From: JACPLA01 sp964602055
GTDB lineage: Bacteria > Bacteroidota > Ignavibacteria > UBA10030
Assembly (NCBI GenBank): GCA_964602055.1
Contig: CAZRPU010000040.1
Location: forward strand, 1-21,078
Direction of reading: 5' to 3'
Length of the DNA: 21,078 nucleotides
Shown here: positions 1 through 8,046 of the stretch, in pieces
Position numbering within the stretch: position 1 is the stretch's first letter
How the letters are laid out: every line of letters starts with the position of its first letter
Program-made: the position numbers and the translations under genes
Notes under the pieces: generated by a model
The model's input: only the letters and a program-made list of their open reading frames with translations
Database searches by the model: none
What the model was told of the DNA's origin: nothing

Positions 1-867
1 CTTGCGAGCGGCAGCAGAACAGCTTTGACGGAGTTCAAGGATCCCGCGCCTCAGATGACCGGCATGAAGAAGAGGCTGATGCTCTACACAAGAGCCGACG
101 GTGTCAAACTGTCCGGAACGCTTTATCTCCCTCCCGATTATCAGGAGGGTGACCGTCTCCCGTGCCTTATCTGGGCATACCCGTTGGAATATTCCGATCC
201 TGCAACCGCGGGCCAGGTGCGCAGTTCTCCGCATTCCTTTACTTTCTTCCGCGGCACCTCCCCCCTCTTTTTCGTAACCCAGGGATACGCCGTCCTCATG
301 GACGCGACCATGCCGGTCGTCGGCGATCCTGAAACGATGAACAATACGTTCGTCGAACAGATTGTGGCCTCAGCAAAGGCAGCCATCGATACATTGGATG
401 CCATGGGAGTGGTGGACAGGAACAAGATGATTGTGAGCGGACACAGTTACGGAGCGTTTATGACGGCGAATCTTCTTGCTCATTCCGATCTCTTTGCCGC
501 AGGCATTGCCCGCAGCGGTGCTTACAACCGGTCGCTGACGCCGTTTGGCTTTCAATCGGAACGCAGATCCTTCTGGGAGGCAACGGAGACGTATATGAGA
601 GTTTCACCGTTCACCTATGCCCACAAGATCAATGAACCGATTCTCCTGATTCATGGCGAGGCCGATAATAATACCGGTACGTTTCCGATTCAATCGGAGA
701 GGCTCTTTCAGGGGATTCGCGGCAATGGCGGTACTGCAAAGCTCGTCATGCTTCCTTTTGAAAGCCACGGATATTCGGCAAGAGAGTCAATCCTGCACGT
801 TCTGGCAGAGAGTTTCGAGTGGGCCGACCGCTTTGTCAAGGACACGCCTGTCAGCGGGAGCCATTGA
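1..867 (+). CDS. S9 family serine peptidase, glutamyl endopeptidase-like (C-terminal part)
   Basis: The frame is open from the first base of the window, so this is the 3' portion of a larger gene and its true start lies upstream; a TTG at 25 is only an in-frame codon. The visible part is the alpha/beta-hydrolase domain of a prolyl-oligopeptidase-fold (S9) peptidase. The nucleophile is Ser in GHSYGA (445-447), the acid is Asp in HGEADNN (664-666) and the base is His in ESHGYS (766-768). Segments such as GIARSGAYNR, LTPFGFQ and HGYSARES match, from memory, the S9D group that includes chloroplast glutamyl endopeptidase, which cleaves after Glu. The missing N-terminal half should be a beta-propeller. 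Substrate choice and location cannot be read here. It is the only + strand gene and converges on pyk. Confidence 0.88.
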   Translation, partial: LASGSRTALTEFKDPAPQMTGMKKRLMLYTRADGVKLSGTLYLPPDYQEGDRLPCLIWAYPLEYSDPATAGQVRSSPHSFTFFRGTSPLFFVTQGYAVLMDATMPVVGDPETMNNTFVEQIVASAKAAIDTLDAMGVVDRNKMIVSGHSYGAFMTANLLAHSDLFAAGIARSGAYNRSLTPFGFQSERRSFWEATETYMRVSPFTYAHKINEPILLIHGEADNNTGTFPIQSERLFQGIRGNGGTAKLVMLPFESHGYSARESILHVLAESFEWADRFVKDTPVSGSH

Positions 868-876
868 GAAAAACGG

Positions 877-918
877 ATCCCCCGTCGGATTTCCTGAACA
901 AAGAGACCGACGGGGGAT
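877..918. terminator. Bidirectional terminator hairpin between convergent genes
   Basis: A perfect 12-bp inverted repeat, ATCCCCCGTCGG (877-888) and CCGACGGGGGAT (907-918), surrounds an 18-nt loop. It lies 9 bp after the + strand peptidase stop and 27 bp after the - strand pyk stop, exactly where two convergent genes need transcription ends. Neither side has a long T-run, so it is a weak textbook intrinsic terminator, but the strong GC stem and the position make a shared terminator the best reading. Confidence 0.7.
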
Positions 919-945
919 TCTTGATCCGGCAGAAACTGATGTCCG

Positions 946-2388
946 CTACTGAATTCTCTCCACCTTGATGGTATTCGTCGTCCCCTTGGACATGAGGGGA
1001 ATTCCGGCCATGAACACGACGTAATCCCCTTTCTGGACGTATCCCAGCCTGAGAAGTTCATCTTGGATTTTCTGAAATGCCGTATCGGCGTCCGATTCAA
1101 ATTCCGGGATGATCAATCCCCGCACGCCCCATACAAGGTTGAGCCGCCGAAGGATCCTCTCCCTTCCGGTGATTGCCAGAATCGGAGCCGTGGGGCGATA
1201 CTTGCTGATGCGGATCGCCGTCGAACCTGAGTGTGTCAAGGGGACGATCGCCGTGGCATTGAGCTGCTTTGCCAGAACAGCAGCCGCACGCGCAAGGGCG
1301 TCAAAGAGATCTGCATACCGGATGCCTACGGCTTCATCATCCAGTCGATCATGCCTGACCGTTTCAGCCTGTCGAATAATCTTATCCATCGTCGTCACCG
1401 CTTCGACAGGATATTTTCCCACGGACGTTTCAGCGCTCAGCATGACCGCATCCGCACCGTCCAGGACCGCATTGGCAACGTCATTTGCCTCCGCTCTCGT
1501 CGGACGCGGGTTTTCAATCATCGACTCCAGCATTTGCGTGGCGATGATAACGGGCTTCCCTGCTTCGTTGCACTTGCGGACGATCATTTTTTGAACCAGA
1601 GGAACCTCTTCCGGAGGAAGCTCTACGCCGAGATCTCCCCGCGCGACCATGATGCCGTCCGATTCTGCAATGATGTCGTCAATGTTCTCCACTGCTTCGG
1701 GCTTCTCGATCTTTGCAATGATGGGAACCTTGACCCCCTTTTTTCCTTCCCGGATGATAACTTCGCGGAGATGCCGGATATCCTCACCTTTCCGGACAAA
1801 CGACAGGGCGACATAATCGACGTCGTTCGCGAGGCCAAACTTCAGGTCCTCGCGGTCCTTTTCCGTCAGAGAAGATGCGCTTACTTTGACTCCCGGAAGA
1901 TTCATTCCCTTCTTGTCGCTCAGTGGGCCGCCATTGAGGACCTCGCATTGAACTTCCTTCGTCGTCACCCCTATGACGGTCATCTTGATCTTGCCGTCGT
2001 CGACGAGAATCGTATCTCCCTTGCGCACATCTTTCGGCAGAGACTGATACGTCGTCGAAACGCGTTGTTCATCGCCCAGGAGCTCCTCGATGGTAAAAAC
2101 GAACTTCTGGCCCTCGACAAGGTCGACAGAATGATTCTTCACCATCCCGGTCCGTATCTTCGGCCCGCTGAGGTCCTGCAGGATCGTGATCGCTTCTCCG
2201 GTCTTCTTGCTTGCTCCCCGCACGCCGTTCAGGACGCTCATGTGCTGTTCATGGCTTCCGTGAGAGAAGTTGAGCCTCGCAACATCCATTCCCGAAGTGA
2301 TCAATTGAACGAGCCTTCCGGCTTCCTGCGACGAAGGACCGATGGTGCAGACAATTTTCGTGTTTCCAAACAGTTTAAGCCGATTCAT
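946..2388 (-). CDS. pyk: Pyruvate kinase
   Basis: This is a full-length 480-residue pyruvate kinase, the cytoplasmic last step of glycolysis (phosphoenolpyruvate + ADP to pyruvate + ATP). It carries the N-terminal TKIVCTIGPSS, the substrate-loop ARLNFSHG (residues 37-44), the catalytic Lys in PIIAKIEK (Lys226), the signature MVARGDLGVE (247-256) and ATQMLESM. The B domain spans roughly 80-180 and the C-terminal regulatory domain 345-480. The ATG start overlaps the end of the upstream sirtuin gene by 14 bp, and no clear Shine-Dalgarno sequence precedes it, which suggests translational coupling. It is the last gene of the acylase-cobB-pyk run and ends at the convergent hairpin. Confidence 0.97.
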   Translation of the reverse strand: MNRLKLFGNTKIVCTIGPSSQEAGRLVQLITSGMDVARLNFSHGSHEQHMSVLNGVRGASKKTGEAITILQDLSGPKIRTGMVKNHSVDLVEGQKFVFTIEELLGDEQRVSTTYQSLPKDVRKGDTILVDDGKIKMTVIGVTTKEVQCEVLNGGPLSDKKGMNLPGVKVSASSLTEKDREDLKFGLANDVDYVALSFVRKGEDIRHLREVIIREGKKGVKVPIIAKIEKPEAVENIDDIIAESDGIMVARGDLGVELPPEEVPLVQKMIVRKCNEAGKPVIIATQMLESMIENPRPTRAEANDVANAVLDGADAVMLSAETSVGKYPVEAVTTMDKIIRQAETVRHDRLDDEAVGIRYADLFDALARAAAVLAKQLNATAIVPLTHSGSTAIRISKYRPTAPILAITGRERILRRLNLVWGVRGLIIPEFESDADTAFQKIQDELLRLGYVQKGDYVVFMAGIPLMSKGTTNTIKVERIQ

Positions 2389-3127
2389 GGCTGTGCGTTT
2401 CCTTCATGACGTGAGCAAGCAATGGAAGGATTTCACCCGATTTGCCCAGCAGGGTTTCGCTGACGCGAGGTGAAAGGTCGGTGTATTCCGGGTTGATTTC
2501 AAGCACAAAGCCTCCGTGTTCCCTGGCGGTGATGGGGATGGAAGCCGCCGGGTAGACGACACCCGATGTTCCGATGCACAGAAACAGATCGCACCGCCTT
2601 GCTGCGTCCACCGCCTCCTCGAAGGCCGCAGCCGGGAGATACTCTCCAAACCACACCACATCGGGCCGGATCAGGCCGCCGCAATGATCGCACACCGGAG
2701 CGGTGCCCTTTTCGAGATGTTGAACGCCGCTGCTCCTCTTGCATCGTATGCAATAGCTCCTGGTGATATTGCCGTGAAGTTCAAGGACGCCGGTACTTCC
2801 CGCCCTTGCATGGAGGTTGTCGACGTTCTGGGTCACAAGGGCAAAATCGCGGATCATGCGCTGCATTTCCGCCAAAGCGTAATGGCCCGCATTCGGCTGG
2901 ACCTCATTCATGATCCTTCGCCGATAGGAATACCATTCCCAGACGAGGTCGGGGTTTCGAAGAAAGGCATCGAAGTTGGCAAGCTCTTCCGGCCTGAATT
3001 TCTTCCACAGGCCCTCATCGCCGCGGAATGTCGGTACGCCGCTTTCGGCCGACATGCCTGCTCCGGTCAGGACGCAGATCGATTCCGCCTTTCGCAGCCG
3101 TTCCTTTAATCCGTCGGAGATTTTCAT
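2375..3127 (-). CDS. cobB: NAD-dependent protein deacylase, sirtuin family (class III type)
   Basis: This 250-residue protein is a complete Sir2 domain that removes acyl groups from lysine using NAD+. Visible motifs are the NAD-binding GAGMSAESGVPTFRG (about residues 22-36), TQNVDNLH (99-106), catalytic His118 in LELHGN, and zinc-binding cysteines 126/129 and 146/149. WYSYRRR contains a Y-x-x-R pair (Tyr66, Arg69), the mark of SIRT5/CobB-type enzymes that prefer succinyl and malonyl groups. The frame extends 30 codons further upstream, but the ATG at 3125-3127 fits the family length and overlaps the acylase stop as ATGA. The 3' end overlaps pyk by 14 bp. A deacylase locked between an acylase and pyruvate kinase suggests co-expression; whether pyruvate kinase is a substrate is speculation. 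Confidence 0.95.
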   Translation of the reverse strand: MKISDGLKERLRKAESICVLTGAGMSAESGVPTFRGDEGLWKKFRPEELANFDAFLRNPDLVWEWYSYRRRIMNEVQPNAGHYALAEMQRMIRDFALVTQNVDNLHARAGSTGVLELHGNITRSYCIRCKRSSGVQHLEKGTAPVCDHCGGLIRPDVVWFGEYLPAAAFEEAVDAARRCDLFLCIGTSGVVYPAASIPITAREHGGFVLEINPEYTDLSPRVSETLLGKSGEILPLLAHVMKETHSHESA

Positions 3128-5541
3128 TGAATGGGGATCAGGCGAAGTATGTCGTAGCGAGAGCTCTCGATCAGTCCGCGATCCATCGGTACTTTCCGGT
3201 ATGCTCCCGCGAGCCACAATGGCGTCTGGTCGTCATGATTCTTGTGATAAATCTGCCCGGATTGACCTGGAGGCGTGACGGCCCTCGTATTGTTCGCATC
3301 GGAGAGGTCAAAAATCTGCCTCGTGGACGGACCGACGAAGTTTCTGAATGCCGACCTGATCCGGAAATCCCCTTTCCACACCGTGGAATGCGATCCGCCT
3401 ACGGGAAAAGGACCGACGTTGAATAATGGGCGGAGCAGCCGGTTTTCACCGAACACATGCGAGAATTCAACCTGGTGAAGAGCCCCCCAGGTCCACTCCT
3501 TCAACTCCCCTCCCAGCCGTTCTCTGAGATCCTGAATCCCCTCTTCAAGGCTCTTTCGTATAATATCATTCTTGGTTTCGCGATATTCGGTCGTAACGTC
3601 ATCGAACCAGAGCGAAGAGTCTTTTTGGAGAAGCTCCGTGAGGGCAATCAGCGGACGCGCTGCCAGCGTATCGTAAAGTTGTGCAACCGTTGGGCCCAAT
3701 TCGTCATCGAAGGTATTCCGGATCGTTTTCAGGAGAAACGCCTGGAACACCGACGTCGTAACGTCTTCCTGCCTCATGGTGAAGGTCCAGTTCCTCAGGT
3801 AGGAGAGGCCGGTTCTGAGGTCATTGCTCGAAACGGCAACGGAATCATACGCTCTCAGGATATGGGGAACGATCGCTCTCGCCTGCGTGGAAACAACATC
3901 CAGCTGCAGCCGCTGGAGGTCCTCCATCTCCATCGTGCCTGCCGACCGCAACACTTCATCGATGCGTTCGATGCGCCAGGAGGGCTCCCATTGGTTCGAA
4001 AGGTAGTGGGGGAATGCAGCGTCGACGATTCTGTTGTTTGCCGTTGCAACGTAGCCGGAGGGCGGATTGACCACCTGGGGGTTCTGCTCAAAAGGGACGA
4101 ACCCTTTCCAATCGTATTCCTCGGTCCATCCCGGAAACGGCGATGCAAGTCTCTGAACTTTTCTGATCGGAATCTTCCCGCCCATCACATAACCGATGGT
4201 GCCGCCGGTGTCTGCGTAAACGAAATTCTGGGCGGGCGCGGTAAAGTGCCTCACTGCGTTCTTGAATTCCCTCCACGTTCCCGCTCTGTTGATCAGATAA
4301 AACGTCATCGTCTCGTTGGACATTTCCAAACCCGTCCAGCGCATGGATAGAAGGCGGGTCGAAAGAGCTGCTGCGGGTTCAATACGGTTGACAATCGGAC
4401 CGCGATGCGTGCGATACGACGTCAACACAACCGGGATCTGGTCTTTCACCAGAATCGTGTCGACTCTCTGCTCAAGCTCCCGCCATTCGCCGTTGAACCT
4501 GTACTGAGTCGGGAATTCGAGCGAATCGACTTCCTCCACATAAAAATCCTCGTCGTCCAGCATGGCGTTCGTGAGACCCCAGGCGATGGATCTGTTGCGT
4601 CCGATAACGATGAAAGGGATGCCGGGGAGCGAGGCGCCGCTCACGTCGAAAGAAGGGGTAACGAGGTGCATTTCGTACCAACGGGCAGGGGATGTGAGGA
4701 TCAGGTGGGGATCATTGGCAAGCATGGGCTTGCCGGTCGAGGATTTCTTCCCCGACACCGCCCAGGAGTTGCTCCCCGATCCGAATCCCCCCAGGCCGGT
4801 CAGTTCGTGAAATGCCTTATCTGCCTTGAGAAGGTCGAGTCCGAGTGTAGCAATGTCCTTGTCCCGGAGCTCCTGAGGCACGATAAACGGTGCGTCCCGG
4901 GCCCAGTCGGGATAGAGCTCCCGGGCGCGGGCTTCTCCCACCCTGTCAACAACGTAACCATACGTAATGTCGATCCATCGGGAATAGTTCAGCTCCCATG
5001 CCATCAGTTTACTCAGCAAGATCGAATGTTCGGGAAGCCACGGCTCAGGCTCGATACCCAACAAGTCAAATTCGACAGGAAGGCCGGAACGGTGCGATGC
5101 GATATACGCGTTGACTCCCGCAGCATAAGCCTCAAGCGCCATGCGGGTTTCCGGTTCGAGCGCCGACGCAATCTTGCCTGCCAAATCCCTGAGCCCGAGA
5201 GTCCTGAAGAGGCGATCCACCGGAAGGGCCTTTTCGCCGAGCACCTCGGCCAATCTTCCCTCCCCTGCCCTGCGAATAAGATCCATCTGCCAAAGCCGGT
5301 CCTGGGCATGCAGAAATCCGGCCGCCCTATAGCAATCGTGCTCATTTTCGGCAAAAACGTGCGGCATCCCAAACCCGTCGCGATGGATGGTGACGGGACG
5401 CTGCAAGCCGCCGACAGCGATCGTTCCAGTGGCCTGGGGGAAGGATTTTGTGGCAAGGAAGTAGCCGATGACGAGAATGGCCGTGAGGACAACGAAGAGA
5501 GTAAAAGCGATGCCGGCGAAGATTCGTACTTTAGGGGCCAT
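3124..5541 (-). CDS. Penicillin acylase family Ntn-hydrolase, membrane-anchored or exported
   Basis: An 805-residue protein of the penicillin amidase family (PF01804 type). These precursors cut themselves so that a Ser becomes the beta-chain N-terminus and nucleophile; here that Ser is in GSNSWAVSG, about residue 257, followed by the usual TGKPMLANDPH. A hydrophobic segment at about residues 8-29 is a signal peptide or anchor, so it acts outside the inner membrane. NFVYADTGG further along is also typical of the family. Substrates range from beta-lactam side chains to acyl-homoserine lactones, and the sequence does not decide between them. The ATG at 5541 is preferred; an in-frame TTG two codons upstream also exists. 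There is no Shine-Dalgarno sequence, and a terminator-like hairpin sits just before the start. The stop overlaps cobB. Confidence 0.93.
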   Translation of the reverse strand: MAPKVRIFAGIAFTLFVVLTAILVIGYFLATKSFPQATGTIAVGGLQRPVTIHRDGFGMPHVFAENEHDCYRAAGFLHAQDRLWQMDLIRRAGEGRLAEVLGEKALPVDRLFRTLGLRDLAGKIASALEPETRMALEAYAAGVNAYIASHRSGLPVEFDLLGIEPEPWLPEHSILLSKLMAWELNYSRWIDITYGYVVDRVGEARARELYPDWARDAPFIVPQELRDKDIATLGLDLLKADKAFHELTGLGGFGSGSNSWAVSGKKSSTGKPMLANDPHLILTSPARWYEMHLVTPSFDVSGASLPGIPFIVIGRNRSIAWGLTNAMLDDEDFYVEEVDSLEFPTQYRFNGEWRELEQRVDTILVKDQIPVVLTSYRTHRGPIVNRIEPAAALSTRLLSMRWTGLEMSNETMTFYLINRAGTWREFKNAVRHFTAPAQNFVYADTGGTIGYVMGGKIPIRKVQRLASPFPGWTEEYDWKGFVPFEQNPQVVNPPSGYVATANNRIVDAAFPHYLSNQWEPSWRIERIDEVLRSAGTMEMEDLQRLQLDVVSTQARAIVPHILRAYDSVAVSSNDLRTGLSYLRNWTFTMRQEDVTTSVFQAFLLKTIRNTFDDELGPTVAQLYDTLAARPLIALTELLQKDSSLWFDDVTTEYRETKNDIIRKSLEEGIQDLRERLGGELKEWTWGALHQVEFSHVFGENRLLRPLFNVGPFPVGGSHSTVWKGDFRIRSAFRNFVGPSTRQIFDLSDANNTRAVTPPGQSGQIYHKNHDDQTPLWLAGAYRKVPMDRGLIESSRYDILRLIPIQ

Positions 5542-5571
5542 AAACAAAGAGTCCGTTCTGAAAACGGACTC
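5542..5571 (-). terminator. Intrinsic terminator of the lipoprotein-barrel operon, abutting the acylase start
   Basis: On the - strand, GAGTCCGTT, a 5-nt loop TTCAG and AACGGACTC form a perfect 9-bp stem (5549-5571), followed by TTTGTTT (5542-5548). This is a good intrinsic terminator 36 bp past the stop of the barrel gene. The T-tract ends immediately before the ATG of the acylase, so the hairpin occupies the place where a ribosome binding site would be. Confidence 0.75.
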
Positions 5572-5600
5572 AATGTAAAGAAACTTGCAGGCGTCTGCAA
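5571..5600 (-). promoter_or_regulatory. Candidate Bacteroidota-type promoter for acylase-cobB-pyk
   Basis: Reading the - strand, TTG (5600-5598) is followed after 20 nt by TACATTG (5577-5571), close to the Bacteroidota consensus of a TTG-type -33 box and TAnnTTTG -7 box. Transcription would start a few bases downstream, inside the first arm of the terminator hairpin. The same layout (TTG, 19-20 nt, TAnnTTG) appears before recN and ffh, which supports it. It is a pattern match only. Confidence 0.45.
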
Positions 5601-5607
5601 CAGCGAA

Positions 5608-7092
5608 TTAGAATTGGAAGGAGAGGCTCAGGACAACATTGTTGGTCTTCACGCTCTCGTCGGTTCGGGAGGGAATCGTTGTTCCAAAATAGTTGTCGCG
5701 GAATGTTTTCCAGAAGCCGTAGGCATATCCCGCTTGAAGCCACACGTTGTGGTCAAGCTGGAACCCCGCACCGGCCGTGTAATACCTCTGATCGAAGGAC
5801 GCCGGATCATTCTCATAGGGCGAAGGCTTTACCACGACCCCGGCCCGGAGCTTGACGCCAAAGTCCCAGAGCGAGAGCTCCACGCCGCCGCGAAGGTTCA
5901 CGGTTGATCTGTAAATTTTCTGAATGAGCCGGTTTTCTGCATCGAGCGATGAATTCTTTGTGCCGAATTTCATTTGGCGCCAGTCGGTGTATTCCGCATC
6001 TCCGGAAACGAGCAGGAGATCGCCGAACTGATACGACCCCCCGAGTGAGAGCACGGATGGCGTGATAACCTCATATTCGGTTCGTCCGTCAAACGCAATG
6101 TCATATTCGTCAACGACCCCGTTGAGGTTCGGATCGAACCGGCTTCGGCCTTCATCACTATGGGTTTCTTTGATCGTATAATACGTCGGCGTGCGCACGG
6201 TGAATCCGATGCGCACCTTGCCTTGCTTTCGGTACATCAGGCCGAAAAGAGCGTTGAACCCGTTCAGTTCACTATTGATAGTGCTGGCGTAGGTAAATTG
6301 GTCAAAGAGCCCGTACGTGTCGCCGGGGGCCTTCTGGTAGACGTTCAGCACGTCATTTTCCTGGAATTCCCGATCATACGAATAGGAACCCGTCACCAGG
6401 CTGACCGTGACTCCCAGCGACAGGTCTTTTGCCACATCGACCGCTCCCCCGAACGACCAGTGGTTCACACCGCCCCCTTCGCGGATCGTTGCACTTTGTT
6501 TGACGCTGTCGAAAATGGTTGTGACAAATCTGCCGTTCAGGGTATCGGCGAGAAAGAGCTGATAGGGAATGTTGTTGTCAAGATATTCCTGCCGGCTTGA
6601 GGAACTCAGGGCATCGAGATCTACATCCGGAATCAATGACGGGACGATGGAACTTGTTGCATTGAATCCGGCAAATGAAGCGTTGGTGGAGTAATTGGCA
6701 ACACGGTGGAAACCAAACGCAAACGTCAGGCTTCCCCGCTGTGTCGGAACAGGATAGACAATTCCCAGATTATTCAGATTCAGGATACCGCTGGAAGCAT
6801 TTGTTTTCGATCCAAGGAACCTCGTGCTGTTTGCGTAATCCGCGTACGAGAAGCCGGCGGAGAATTCGTAATTGTGCAGCTGGGCCAGACCTGCAGGATT
6901 CCAGAAGAGAGCCGAGTAATCTTCGGCGACTCCTACTGCGGCATTTCCCATCCCAATCGCCCTGGCTCCCGATGCAAGACCCAGCTGTGAAAACCGGAGA
7001 ACATCCTCGGCAAACTGGGCACGGGACAACGAAAGACCCGTCACCATCAAAGTACAGCTCAGTATTGTTCGGAGAACTACTTTGCGTTTCAT
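5608..7092 (-). CDS. FadL/OmpP1-type outer-membrane beta-barrel protein
   Basis: A 494-residue exported protein. Residues 1-25 are a signal peptide (basic MKRK, hydrophobic core, SRA just before the likely cut). The mature N-terminus carries GARAIGMGNAAVGVAEDYSA and LFWNPAGLA (residues 42-70), the hallmark of FadL/OmpP1/PorV-like outer-membrane proteins. The rest is alternating beta-strand-like sequence ending in LSLSFQF with a terminal Phe, as in barrel proteins. FadL relatives carry hydrophobic molecules across the outer membrane, and PorV relatives work in type IX secretion; the sequence does not settle which applies. An EF-hand-like loop, DPNLNGVVDEYD (residues 320-331), probably lies in an external loop. 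ATG start with a GGAAGAG ribosome binding site; it follows the lipoprotein gene by 30 bp and ends at a terminator. Confidence 0.88.
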   Translation of the reverse strand: MKRKVVLRTILSCTLMVTGLSLSRAQFAEDVLRFSQLGLASGARAIGMGNAAVGVAEDYSALFWNPAGLAQLHNYEFSAGFSYADYANSTRFLGSKTNASSGILNLNNLGIVYPVPTQRGSLTFAFGFHRVANYSTNASFAGFNATSSIVPSLIPDVDLDALSSSSRQEYLDNNIPYQLFLADTLNGRFVTTIFDSVKQSATIREGGGVNHWSFGGAVDVAKDLSLGVTVSLVTGSYSYDREFQENDVLNVYQKAPGDTYGLFDQFTYASTINSELNGFNALFGLMYRKQGKVRIGFTVRTPTYYTIKETHSDEGRSRFDPNLNGVVDEYDIAFDGRTEYEVITPSVLSLGGSYQFGDLLLVSGDAEYTDWRQMKFGTKNSSLDAENRLIQKIYRSTVNLRGGVELSLWDFGVKLRAGVVVKPSPYENDPASFDQRYYTAGAGFQLDHNVWLQAGYAYGFWKTFRDNYFGTTIPSRTDESVKTNNVVLSLSFQF

Positions 7093-7122
7093 GGCTCTTC
7101 CACGTTTATCATCGATGCGTTG

Positions 7123-8046
7123 TTAATTCCCTCTGTTTCCTCTGGACGATCCGCTGCTGCGGTTTGACCCGCTCGAGCTGGAACTTGTGCCGGAACTGCT
7201 TCTTCCGGACGAAGATGAAGCAGGGGGTGAATAGGACCGCGAAGGAGGCGAAGAAGATGGAGACGCCGAGGCACTCTCCTTGCGGGTCGAGGATCCACGT
7301 GTCGTACCGGATTCACGGCGGGGCGCAGACGACTTGTTGCCGGTCGCAGATGATTTCCTCTCGCCCGATGAGCTTCGGGTGCGTCCTGTGGACGACGCAG
7401 GCGCTTGACGCGACGTGCCGGTTGTTGACCGCGAACGAGTGGCGCTTGCATCCCGGGTCGCGCCCGTGCTTCTCGTTGTTCCATAGCGGCTCGCATTGGG
7501 CAAGGGTGCAGCAGCAGTACCGTAGGCTCCGCTTCGTGAGCCGCCGGTTCGGACGTCGCCTGTCCGGTTGTAGCCCGTCCCCCTTCTCGTGTAAATGCGA
7601 TCGTTCACGATGTACGGCTGATAGTACGAATAATACCCGCCACCGTAGTATGCGTAGCTGCCATAGTACCCGTAGTGGTACCGATATGGATTCCAGTGAT
7701 AATACACCGCTGGAAAATGCCAGGGAGAGTAATACCATGAGAAATCATACCATGGATCGTAGTACGGGCTGCCAAACCACGGATCATATATCCCAAAAGT
7801 AAAGGATGATCTCCATGGGTAGTAATAATGAAAACCCATGAAGTACCTGCGATTTTCGCGCCAGGAATCATTGTCCTCATCCTCTTCTGTGTAGACTTCC
7901 GTGGTGTCCTGCACCTGATCGGACTCGGAAGAGTATCTTTCGGCATACCGGTCATCATCCTGCATGGTCACCAGCTGGGTGTAGCAGCCGGAAAAAAGGA
8001 GTGTCAGCGCTCCGAAAGCAAGAACCGGAAAAAGGATTGATTTCAT
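7123..8046 (-). CDS. Tyr/Trp-rich lipoprotein with a long Ser/Arg/Gly low-complexity tail
   Basis: A 307-residue protein of no family I recognise. The signal peptide ends in a lipobox, LFSGC, so Cys21 should be lipidated. Three zones follow: an acidic stretch (about 30-60), an aromatic zone (about 64-152) built of Tyr, Trp, Pro, His and Gly with repeated YDPW, YYSPW and YYG-like units, and a disordered tail (153-307) dominated by Ser, Thr, Arg, Gly and Ala with SSSS runs. The ATG start has GAGGTG 4 bases upstream. It is the first gene of a two-gene operon with the FadL-like barrel, so it may be an envelope or surface partner of that barrel. Lipoprotein status is secure; function is unknown. 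Confidence 0.82.
   Translation of the reverse strand: MKSILFPVLAFGALTLLFSGCYTQLVTMQDDDRYAERYSSESDQVQDTTEVYTEEDEDNDSWRENRRYFMGFHYYYPWRSSFTFGIYDPWFGSPYYDPWYDFSWYYSPWHFPAVYYHWNPYRYHYGYYGSYAYYGGGYYSYYQPYIVNDRIYTRRGTGYNRTGDVRTGGSRSGAYGTAAAPLPNASRYGTTRSTGATRDASATRSRSTTGTSRQAPASSTGRTRSSSGERKSSATGNKSSAPRRESGTTRGSSTRKESASASPSSSPPSRSYSPPASSSSGRSSSGTSSSSSGSNRSSGSSRGNRGN

Noticed and set aside
1231..2409. A 392-codon open frame on the + strand
   Set aside because: It is antisense to pyruvate kinase and shows no domain of its own.
4405..5907. A 500-codon open frame on the + strand
   Set aside because: It runs antisense across the acylase and barrel genes, has no recognisable domains, and its composition is that of a reverse-complement shadow of GC-rich coding DNA.
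7089..7496. A 135-codon - strand frame inside the lipoprotein gene in another frame
   Set aside because: It is Arg/Pro-rich and arises from the Ser/Arg-rich tail read out of frame; the lipobox protein explains the region.
6675..7802. A 375-codon + strand frame over the lipoprotein and barrel genes
   Set aside because: Its Cys/Arg/Ser-rich composition is a by-product of the opposite strand's low-complexity coding; there is no plausible start signal or domain.
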